A stretch of 13,933 nucleotides of DNA from Sneathiella sp. (lineage in GTDB: Bacteria > Pseudomonadota > Alphaproteobacteria > Sneathiellales > Sneathiellaceae): assembly GCA_016765515.1 (NCBI GenBank), contig JAESPT010000281.1, positions 1-13,933 of the forward strand, written 5' to 3'. The position numbers and the translations under genes are program-made. Under the pieces are notes generated by a model, which saw nothing but the letters and a program-made list of their open reading frames with translations, made no database searches and was not told the DNA's origin. Each line of letters opens with the position of its first letter. Position 1 is the first letter of the stretch. Below, in pieces: positions 7,367 through 13,467 of the stretch.

Positions 7367-7657
7367 ATGAAATACGATGTGAAATTGATCAGCGCAGATA
7401 TCCGGTCCCCTCTGGACGGAGAAATGAGCCTCGGATTGGAGATCGAGAATTCGCAGCACGCTGCCATCGAATATGAGTGGACCAAAGAACAGTTTACAGC
7501 ACGATTTATCGGTTTCGCGCCAGGCATGCCAGCGCCGGCGCACCCCGTTGCCTTTATTAACAAACCGATAGAGGCGATTAATCTGCTGAAGAACGAAACC
7601 CACAAACTGCCGACGGATGTGTTCAAAGACACTCTTGTCTCGATCACAATTGACTAA
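7367..7657 (+). CDS. Small hypothetical protein (no recognised family)
   Basis: A 96-residue, soluble, mildly acidic protein without a signal peptide or membrane segment. I do not recognise a family. The N-terminal half (VKLISADIRSPLDGEMSLGLEI) alternates hydrophobic and charged residues as beta strands would, and there is a proline-rich turn, FAPGMPAPAHP. GGAG at 7357-7360 is 6 bp from the ATG at 7367 and 3 bp from the ATG at 7364, so I take 7367 as the start. Two minus-strand frames over the same stretch lack ribosome sites and are not credible. It is divergent from the LysR gene and 30 bp ahead of the exported protein at 7688, so the three may form one regulated unit. Confidence 0.6.
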   Translation: MKYDVKLISADIRSPLDGEMSLGLEIENSQHAAIEYEWTKEQFTARFIGFAPGMPAPAHPVAFINKPIEAINLLKNETHKLPTDVFKDTLVSITID

Positions 7658-7687
7658 GTTGATCCCTCATTCCCATAAGGAAATTAA

Positions 7688-8383
7688 ATGATGAAAAAAA
7701 TTCTATTCGCAGCGGCGCTGACCAGCGTCATGTCTGCCTCTATCGCTCTGGCGGAACCCGTCAACATAGGTGTTCTCGGTGTATTCGAGATAGAGAATAC
7801 TAAGAATTATCAAGCTGTTATGACGTCTCTGAAAACGCAGCTTGATGCGAACGGCTGTCACATCCAACGGGAAGGAATGGTCGTTGCCGAGAATGGTGAT
7901 ATTGATTTATCCCAACCCAATCAGTTTTTATATGTTGAATGCGTACAGCCGGTATTGGGTTCTACAGATCGTCAAGAATTGTTTGATCCCCTTAAATCTG
8001 TGGTGAGCGATTTGGCCTTGCTAGAGGGGCCAGTTCAGCGCCCTGAAAAGGGAACCCCCATCAGTGACGTTACGGATCGCTCCTACATACTGAAAGTGAG
8101 TTATTACAATAATGAGGATCCACTCGGCCGAGATAAGGATCTAAAATTAATAGGAAAAAGCCTTGAAGGTGTTGAGAATATTTATCGGACAGAGGCGGAA
8201 ATAGCGGTAACCGATGCCTATGGGATCAAAACACCAGATGAAGCCATCCTCATCTATTATGACACGCTAGAGCAAGGCGAGAAATTTAGGTCTTCCAACA
8301 AGCAGATTTTGAAAAAAATCGGGGCTTTTAATAAATCTCATTTGGATGCTTTTATCTACTATGTGGCCAAACCTATCCGCTAG
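7688..8383 (+). CDS. Exported hypothetical protein with Sec signal peptide
   Basis: A 231-residue protein with a clear signal peptide: KK n-region, hydrophobic core (ILFAAALTSVMSASI), and probable cleavage after ALA (residue 22) before EPVNIG. The mature part has two cysteines, in NGCHIQ and YVECVQ, which could form a disulfide in the periplasm. Hydrophobic-charged alternation in the second half (SYILKVSYYNN..., ILIYYDTLEQ..., AFIYYVAKP) suggests an alpha/beta ferredoxin-like fold, perhaps of dimeric-barrel type; this is an inference from pattern only and I recognise no family. AAGGAAA (7677-7683) precedes the ATG at 7688 at normal spacing. The gene is probably cotranscribed with the small gene 30 bp upstream and is closed by the hairpin terminator just after its stop. 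Confidence 0.72.
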   Translation: MMKKILFAAALTSVMSASIALAEPVNIGVLGVFEIENTKNYQAVMTSLKTQLDANGCHIQREGMVVAENGDIDLSQPNQFLYVECVQPVLGSTDRQELFDPLKSVVSDLALLEGPVQRPEKGTPISDVTDRSYILKVSYYNNEDPLGRDKDLKLIGKSLEGVENIYRTEAEIAVTDAYGIKTPDEAILIYYDTLEQGEKFRSSNKQILKKIGAFNKSHLDAFIYYVAKPIR

Positions 8384-8393
8384 GGTCAAGGAT

Positions 8394-8425
8394 CAAGCTC
8401 TCTCATAGTCGGGAGAGCTTGTTTT
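8394..8425 (+). terminator. Rho-independent terminator after the exported-protein gene
   Basis: An 11-bp stem, CAAGCTCTCTC (8394-8404) with GGGAGAGCTTG (8411-8421), all paired apart from one T-G wobble, loop of 6, then TTTT. It starts 11 bp after the stop at 8383. The convergent ChaN-like gene ends at 8424 inside the T-run, so the terminator is tightly shared at this boundary. Confidence 0.85.
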
Positions 8426-9236
8426 ACCGTGTCGGCAGGCGATAGATAAAATCCGCAATGCCCTCCGGGATTTCAGGTTCATCGGAGGGGAGCAGAACAG
8501 AGTGTTTGTTTAACCCCAGATCATCTAACTGATAAGGCGTACCGCCGCCAAATTCCAGATGGCCGCTCCCAATAATGCCGATGAGTAGCGTATCAGGATG
8601 TTTTTCATAGTAATTAGAGAGATTACAGGCAAAGGCGCGGTCCCAAACCTGTTGAGCCCGGACGAACCGATCAAAGGCTGGATCCTCCGCGTTTTTGGCT
8701 TTGCGATCCGGTCGAGGACCGCCGGTTACATCGAATAAATACTGCCGGTATTCCGCCGTTGCAGGTTTGGCCGGGATTAATTCCTCCAAACGACTATTCT
8801 CTACGCCGTCCCAACCGAGCTTTCCGATATCCCGAACAAGCTGCCGGTCGCAATTCAGGGCTATCATGGGAATTTGGTGATGTTTGCAAAATTGAAACAG
8901 CGGCATGTAGAGCGAAGGATCAAAGCCCCATATTTTGTCCCACTCTGTTTTTTTCAAAAATTGTTCGTCTGTATAGGCACCGGCAGTCCATTGATCGAGA
9001 ATAGATTGCAGTTGCTTGGGAAACATTTCAAAGCCCAGAGCAATTTTTCTGTGTTGATTTAGGAGTTTTTGTGAGATGTCGAGCTGCCAGTGGTGATGAT
9101 CCGCCCGATCATGGGTTTCGCCCAGCAAGATGATGTTTAGATCCGTGCATACTGTCGTGACGTGATCAGCAGAATGTTGCCGACCTGTACGGCCGTCTAT
9201 CCATGTGTTGGCTGGATGATCAAATCTTGTCGTCAT
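8424..9236 (-). CDS. ChaN family protein (haem-binding uptake / Tiki superfamily)
   Basis: A 270-residue protein of the ChaN family, whose Campylobacter member is a haem-binding, iron-regulated lipoprotein; the fold is shared with EreA- and Tiki-like hydrolases. Family motifs in order: LLGETHD (37-43) and DHHHWQ (46-51), GFEMF (68-72), and near the end IIGSGHLEFGGGTPYQL (about 221-237). The ATG at 9234-9236 has GGGAA about 9 bp upstream and gives the normal family N-terminus; the frame extends to a TTG at 9302, which I reject. With this start no lipobox or signal peptide is seen, unusual for ChaN, which is generally lipidated or exported. A cytosolic variant, or a start further out, is possible. 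No tonB, haem-transport or Fur-type genes are visible nearby, so a haem role is only family-based. Confidence 0.85.
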   Translation of the reverse strand: MTTRFDHPANTWIDGRTGRQHSADHVTTVCTDLNIILLGETHDRADHHHWQLDISQKLLNQHRKIALGFEMFPKQLQSILDQWTAGAYTDEQFLKKTEWDKIWGFDPSLYMPLFQFCKHHQIPMIALNCDRQLVRDIGKLGWDGVENSRLEELIPAKPATAEYRQYLFDVTGGPRPDRKAKNAEDPAFDRFVRAQQVWDRAFACNLSNYYEKHPDTLLIGIIGSGHLEFGGGTPYQLDDLGLNKHSVLLPSDEPEIPEGIADFIYRLPTR

Positions 9237-9306
9237 GCGGTGATTTCCCGGGAACGTATATGCCTTTTGAAGACTACTCTGGTAATCGGGACGATGGCAC
9301 AAAAAA

Positions 9307-9329
9307 AGGCCGCCCTGGAAAGGTGGTCT
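9307..9329. terminator. Terminator-like hairpin beyond CTERM paralogue A
   Basis: AGGCCGCC/GGTGGTCT arms separated by 7 bases. As + strand RNA the stem is closed by two G-U pairs and followed by T-rich sequence. As minus-strand RNA (the direction of gene A, which ends at 9355) two A-C mismatches weaken it, but a run of seven U follows. It is probably the terminator of gene A in a partly decayed form. Confidence 0.45.
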
Positions 9330-9354
9330 GATTTATGATTTTTAATTTGATTTT

Positions 9355-10010
9355 TTAGGCAGAAGCGGCTGCAAGTTTCTTTTCACGTAGCCATCCAACA
9401 AAACCCAGTACCGCAATGCCTGCACCGTAAAGTGGGAGGGCGGCAGGAAGAGGAACTGCGGACACAGTAATAGAAGCGATTTTGAAATCGTGATATTTCC
9501 CAATTGCACCTATTCCGAATAGATCGCCGGTTTTGAGCAAGCTGCCGAGGAAGCTATAGACGTCGCTGGTCGGGTTGGCATTTAAGCTGCCATTGATTAG
9601 ATCGAGACTCCCGACATCCCCTGTGTCGAAGAAAAAAGCGAACCTGTCTTCACCGGTATTGTACTTGGGAGTAAAAGTAATGCTTTCAAGAATGACATTT
9701 TTGGAGAATTCAAAAACTGCAACGTCATTTTTTTTCCTGCCGTCAATTTCATGGTTACTATCACCACCACTACTGTAAATCGCAAGACCATGGCCATTAA
9801 ATTGACGAATGGAACCGCTATCAGATACGGAGTCACTTGAATATCGACCCGCTGAAACACTTAAATCGATGCCGTCAGCTGAATAATCTAGTGATCCACT
9901 TGTCCAGTCTACTGCCCATTGGGTCCGCTTAAAAAACTAAAAGTAGTTGCAGCCTGTACGGCTGTACACGACAAAGCTAAAACTGCAGCTGCAGCAAGTA
10001 TTTTCATCAT
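9355..10010 (-). pseudogene. VPLPA-CTERM exported protein, paralogue A, frameshifted at a slippery heptamer
   Basis: Exported protein of the family seen complete at 10609-11259. From the ATG at 10010 (GGGGGA ribosome site 8 bp upstream) it encodes a signal peptide, MMKILAAAAVLALSCTAVQA, then after 33 codons meets TAG at 9909-9911. One frame over, without any stop, lie about 190 more codons: a domain close to paralogue B (HEIDGRKKNDVAVFEF, SLDLIN, FGIGAIG) and a complete sorting tail AVPLPAALPLYGAGIAVLGF followed by WLREKK. The switch occurs at T-TTT-TTA (9936-9930); a -1 slip there joins the frames into 218 residues, matching B. The simplest reading is loss of one T from a homopolymer; programmed -1 frameshifting, slippage or a sequencing error are alternatives. 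If made, the product would be exported and processed at the CTERM by an exosortase, none of which is in this window. Confidence 0.8.
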
Positions 10011-10554
10011 TTCTGAAATCCCCCATAAGGAAGTTTTAATCACAAGGTTAATCAATTTCTGAGGCCGAAACTATAGATATAGGTGGTATTTTGAAATTAC
10101 AACTTTATCTTTAGTTGCGTAAAATGAGATGAAGCGGTGTAAAATGGGCTCGGTTAGTAAAAAATTAACCATTTTTTTCAAAAAACTGGCGTTTTTATAG
10201 TTGTTTAACAATTTTAGATAAATTGTAACTAAATGGAACATGGGGACTAATTAAATATTTTCTCCGACAAATTAACTATAGATTGCATAAAATTTTAACT
10301 AAATTCTTTCGAATCGGTTGTATTGTTGGATCGAACCATAACGAATTACATGTGATTTTCCGGCAAGATTGATCTGAAACGTGTCGATCCACTCGATTAC
10401 TATGACGTAAAATTCAGTTTACGGGATTAGCCGACTGATGATTTTTCAAAATATTGCGTTGCCAAATACCCATCTGACCTACACAATTGGTGGTAGTGGC
10501 CTTCATAAATTGGTCAGAGTACTAAATTGGCTGTCTCAGTAAGGGGAACGCAAT
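10011..10554. other. AT-rich intergenic region between paralogues A and B
   Basis: About 540 bp with no credible gene. It holds the leader of gene A (ribosome site, TTAATCAATT at 10048-10057, and the CCTATATCTATAG promoter-like box read on the minus strand at 10072-10084). The rest, about 10100-10550, is AT-rich with several short AAATTAAC-like repeats and no hairpin or conserved frame that I can support. Confidence 0.6.
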
Positions 10555-10587
10555 AAATCAGGCGGCCTGATATAGGCGGCCTGATTT
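10555..10587 (-). terminator. Hairpin with tandem repeat after CTERM paralogue B
   Basis: Read on the minus strand, AAATCAGGC pairs perfectly with GCCTGATTT (9 bp, 15-base loop), ending in TTTATT. Inside are two direct copies of ATCAGGCCGCCT, which also allow an alternative shorter hairpin (ATCAGGC-G-GCCTGAT). It lies 21 bp after the stop of gene B and is its probable terminator. Confidence 0.65.
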
Positions 10588-10608
10588 GAAAGAATTATGT
10601 CAGTGGGT

Positions 10609-11259
10609 TTAAGTAGGTATTGAATTTCGCTTTTGTTTGCGGCGCCATCCAACGAAACCCAATATTGCGATACCAGCGCCGTAAAGTGGCAGGGCTGCTG
10701 GAAGGGGGACCGCGGATACACGGTTGACGGTCAAGGATCTGATTTTAAAATCGTCATTTTCACCAAGCGCGCCAATACCAAAGAAGTCCCCTGATTTTAG
10801 GAGGCTACCGAGGAAAGTGTAAATATCATTCGTCGGGTTTGCATTGAGGGCCGAATTAATTAAGTCGAGACTGCCGTTATCTCCCTCGTCAAAGAAATAG
10901 GCAAATCGATCGTCACTTCCATTATATCCGAACGTCACACTTTCCAAGATCACGTGTTCGGAAAATTCAAAGACAGCAACATCTTTCGATTTATGACCGT
11001 CAATTTCGTGATTATTATCTTTGTGGCTCCAAATTGTGAGACCATTTCCGTTATATTGTTTGATTTCACCCTGATCCAGTACGGCACTGTGTTTATAACG
11101 CCCCGCAGATACACTAAGGAGGAGGCCATCCTCTTCATAGTTTAACGCGCCATACGTCCAGTTTCGGGTGCCGTTTGTGAAATCAAATGTTGTTGAAACA
11201 GCCTGAGCAAACGAGCTCGACAATACCAAAATTGTCAGAGCCGATAAAAGAGTCTTCAT
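10609..11259 (-). CDS. VPLPA-CTERM sorted exported protein, paralogue B (intact)
   Basis: The only undamaged copy of the four, 216 residues. Signal peptide MKTLLSALTILVLSSSFAQA (1-20), then an all-beta-looking, aspartate/asparagine-rich domain (about 21-175) with DNNHEIDGHKSKDVAVFEFS and SVTFGYNGSDDRF. This D-rich pattern, an exposed HxIDN/G loop followed by a VxxEF strand, is common in PEP-CTERM proteins and suggests a jelly-roll-like domain that could bind calcium. The sorting signal follows: AVPLPAALPLYGAGIAILGF, then the basic tail WRRKQKR. This is the tripartite motif-hydrophobic-basic form of exosortase substrates, processed at the inner membrane and delivered to the envelope or extracellular matrix. 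The ATG at 11257-11259 has GGGGAG 8 bp upstream; the TTG six bases further out is not needed. No exosortase gene is in view. Function of the mature domain is unknown. Confidence 0.82.
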   Translation of the reverse strand: MKTLLSALTILVLSSSFAQAVSTTFDFTNGTRNWTYGALNYEEDGLLLSVSAGRYKHSAVLDQGEIKQYNGNGLTIWSHKDNNHEIDGHKSKDVAVFEFSEHVILESVTFGYNGSDDRFAYFFDEGDNGSLDLINSALNANPTNDIYTFLGSLLKSGDFFGIGALGENDDFKIRSLTVNRVSAVPLPAALPLYGAGIAILGFVGWRRKQKRNSIPT

Positions 11260-11265
11260 GTCCAA

Positions 11266-11601
11266 ATCTCCCCGAACGCCACGTCCAAGTGTGAAATCAA
11301 ATTAATTATTGGGTCTGGATATATAGGCGATATATTCTTAACACAATGTTATCATTGGTTGTGAGATTGGCGATTATCCGCGCGGAGAATATTGTTGGAT
11401 ATAAAATTAATCAAGGAAGTTTGAAAAAGGGTGTATTTCCAGGCGCTTAAAATTAAGAATTTCCTTAACTAGTTGTATTAAAACAAAAAATAGGTAAAAT
11501 TTTACTAAAATTTCCAGAATATACTGATTGGAAATTTAGCCAAATTTTACGAATCAATTGAGAATTTGTACCGTTGCATCAAGAGCCAACCAATGAGAAT
11601 A
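11266..11601. other. AT-rich intergenic region between paralogues B and C
   Basis: About 335 bp, no gene. Next to gene B it contains a leader with a CCTATATATCC box on the minus strand (11317-11327), similarly placed to the box upstream of gene A. The remainder (about 11340-11590) is AT-rich, with no frame or structure that I can support. Confidence 0.55.
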
Positions 11602-11622
11602 AGGCCACCGAACCGGCGACCT
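11602..11622 (-). terminator. Terminator after CTERM paralogue C
   Basis: On the minus strand AGGTCGCC pairs with GGTGGCCT (8 bp including two G-U pairs) around a GGTTC loop, followed by TATTCTC. It sits 22 bp beyond the original stop of gene C at 11644 and is related in sequence to the hairpin beyond gene A. Confidence 0.6.
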
Positions 11623-11643
11623 ATAAACGGGAAGTGAGAAAAA

Positions 11644-12312
11644 TCAGGTCGGGGCAGACAGTCTTTTTTTACGCCGTCAGCCGATAAATCCCAAAATTGC
11701 TAATCCAGCGCCATAGAGCGGTAGAGTCGCAAGCAGGGGAATTGCAGATACCGTCATGCCACTTATTTTGAAAGCGTCATGGTTGTAAAAATTTCCTTCG
11801 AATGCGCCAACCGCAAATTCTGTACCACTGAAGAGCAAGCTGTTTAGAAAAGTAAATGTCGCAGTATTATCATCCCCCACAACTGCATCAAGTTGTAATT
11901 CGATCAATTCCAGATTGCCATTTCCATTTTTATCAGCAAAAAAAGTGAATTGATCTCCATCGTATAAAAAATGGCTTTCATCGTAGTAAGTAAAAGACAC
12001 AGTTTGCAAATATACCTTTTCAGAAAATTCAAAAAATATGAGCTCATTTCCATTCGTGCCATCGACATCATGATTGTTGTCACGATCTAATGTAACGCCG
12101 AGACCACGCTCATACTGCCCGATTTCCCCTTCTCCAGTGACAGTACTACCATCATCTGAGAAAGTACCAGGAGTTGCGGTTACAGTTACGCCACTATCTG
12201 TAAACTCATAGAAGTCTGCTAATCCGCCATTACCGCCAATTTCATATTTGACTGCACTTGCGGTCGTACTTGACACAAATAATATTGCCAAAGCTATGAT
12301 AATAGATTTCAT
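11644..12312 (-). pseudogene. VPLPA-CTERM exported protein, paralogue C, UGA at the tail tryptophan
   Basis: Third family member. From the ATG at 12312 it has a signal peptide MKSIIIALAILFVSSTTASA and a diverged body (DNNHDVDGTNGNELIFFEFS, KNGNGNLELIEL), then a degraded sorting signal AIPLLATLPLYGAGLAILGF. The frame stops at TGA (11677-11679), exactly where paralogue B has the Trp of GFVGWRRK. The same frame continues RRKKRLSAPT to TGA at 11644-11646, matching B's tail, so TGG to TGA is the only disabling change seen. As read normally, the 211-residue product lacks the basic cluster that anchors and orients CTERM substrates. Natural UGA readthrough could restore it at low level; simple pseudogenisation is likelier. 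A frame start at 12330 exists, but TTAATCAATT at 39 bp before 12312 matches the leader spacing of gene A. Confidence 0.78.
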
Positions 12313-12330
12313 TTTTAGATTCACTCGCAT

Positions 12331-12671
12331 AACTTGTTAAAGTAATTTTTTTAATCAATTATGACGAAAGATGCTAAGTGAAGCTTTGGAAATGTACAGC
12401 GGTATATAGAGGTGTATTCATGGGAGGAGTATTAATTAAGTTTCAATAATACAAATATATCAATGTTATCAGAAATATCGTGAAATTTCGGCTGGATTGA
12501 ATTTTGTGATTTTAGAATTCTGGTAAGAAAATATTAGTATTTATCAATATAAATATATTAATTTATTAAATTCTAATAATCGAATCGATGGTAGTCGTAT
12601 GCACATCAAGCTGGGATGTTAAATTTGGATTTGTTGATCAATGGCTCTTAAAAAATACGTATCTGATGTAT
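12331..12671. other. AT-rich intergenic region between paralogue C and the remnant of D
   Basis: About 340 bp. Near gene C it carries the TTAATCAATT leader (12351-12360) and a CCTCTATATACC box on the minus strand (about 12400-12412). The stretch from about 12420 to 12670 is the most AT-rich part of the window, with runs such as TATAAATATATTAATTTATTAAATT and no credible gene. Confidence 0.55.
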
Positions 12672-13272
12672 CTATTTTGCATTCCAAATAATTAAGTGGA
12701 ATGTGTCTTGGCAGCTTTGTGATGTGCATAAGTTTTCATTGAAAAGCAAAGAATCATAGTCGGGACGTGTACCGATTGCGCCGATGCCAAACACTTTCCC
12801 GGTCAGGTAAGCTGCAAGACTAGGATTTCCAAGAAGATTGTAGGGGGGCTTCGCAAATACAGATAGATTATCTGCAACTAGATCAAGTATATTGTCATAT
12901 ATCTATATCAAAGAAGAAATCGAACTTATCACCGGCATCAAAGAAACTGAATTTTATTTCACTGAGAGTAATTTCTTCTGAGAAATTGAATTTGACAACT
13001 TCATCAGCGCCATATCTATCGATTTGGTGTTTCTCTTTATGACCATATTCTATATAGAGGCCATCACCCTCGGATTGGGCTATGTCGCCATAACCTTCCA
13101 CTTCACTGCCTGTATATCTGGCGGAAAAGACGTCCAAATTTAAGCCCTCAACCTCATAATTTAGTGCCCCTTCTGTTGCGTCTCTATCTTCTGTAGTGAA
13201 GTCATATTTGACTGCACTTGCGGTTGTACTTGACACTAAAATTATTGCCAAAGCTGATAACAAAGTTTTCGT
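12672..13272 (-). pseudogene. VPLPA-CTERM exported protein, paralogue D, multiply decayed
   Basis: Fourth family member with three separate lesions. (1) The expected start is ACG at 13270-13272, where B has ATG; the following codons still read KTLLSALAIILVSSTTASA, and a GGAAAG ribosome site remains upstream. (2) After FDFFFD the frame hits TGA (12895-12897); in another frame the homology to B goes on (ILDLVADN, then TGKVFGIGAIGTRPDYDS). One base too many between the FFD and LDL positions would account for it. (3) Homology then ends and the frame runs to a stop at 12672 with no VPLPA motif, hydrophobic tail or basic cluster. The internal TTG at 13263 could start translation only inside the signal peptide. 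I judge it non-functional. The signal-peptide DNA is nearly identical to that of gene C. Confidence 0.8.
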
Positions 13273-13386
13273 TGTAAATTCTTTCCAAATTAATTTGCCT
13301 GAGAGATCTCAATCTGCCTGTTGAAAATAAGCATATGGTAGAGTTTACAATATATAATATCGTATAACGAGTGTTTCAGGGGTATT

Positions 13387-13398
13387 GTCAATATTGAC
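13387..13398. promoter_or_regulatory. Perfect 12-bp palindrome upstream of the right-hand TetR gene
   Basis: GTCAATATTGAC, 69 bp before the TetR start, in otherwise AT-rich DNA between paralogue D and the TetR gene. It could be an operator or simply AT-rich chance symmetry. Confidence 0.35.
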
Positions 13399-13410
13399 GA
13401 ATTTATATAT

Positions 13411-13427
13411 ATTGAGTTTAGCTCAAT
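13411..13427. promoter_or_regulatory. Inverted repeat, candidate operator of the right-hand TetR gene
   Basis: ATTGAG-TTTAG-CTCAAT, perfect 6-bp arms with a 5-bp spacer, 40 bp before the start codon, where autoregulatory TetR sites usually lie. A TTGACG at 13394-13399 overlapping the neighbouring palindrome could be a -35, but no good -10 is seen at standard spacing. Confidence 0.45.
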
Positions 13428-13467
13428 TCAATAAACAGCTTTGCTAGGCGATAAATAGTGAGTGAAA

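Noticed and set aside
7312..7647. Minus-strand open frames opposite the small hypothetical gene
   Set aside because: No ribosome site, and the plus frame has a well-placed GGAG and is followed by another plus-strand gene.
9597..9860. Minus-strand 87-codon frame within paralogue A
   Set aside because: Read in the wrong phase of the paralogue; the neighbouring frame carries the clear family homology.
10100..10550. Possible mobile element or attachment site in the AT-rich spacers
   Set aside because: No terminal inverted repeats, target duplications, transposase or integrase fragments were seen; the spacers look like plain AT-rich intergenic DNA.
12420..12670. AT-rich stretch as a replication origin
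   Set aside because: No DnaA boxes or iteron-like repeats were found; AT-richness alone is not enough.
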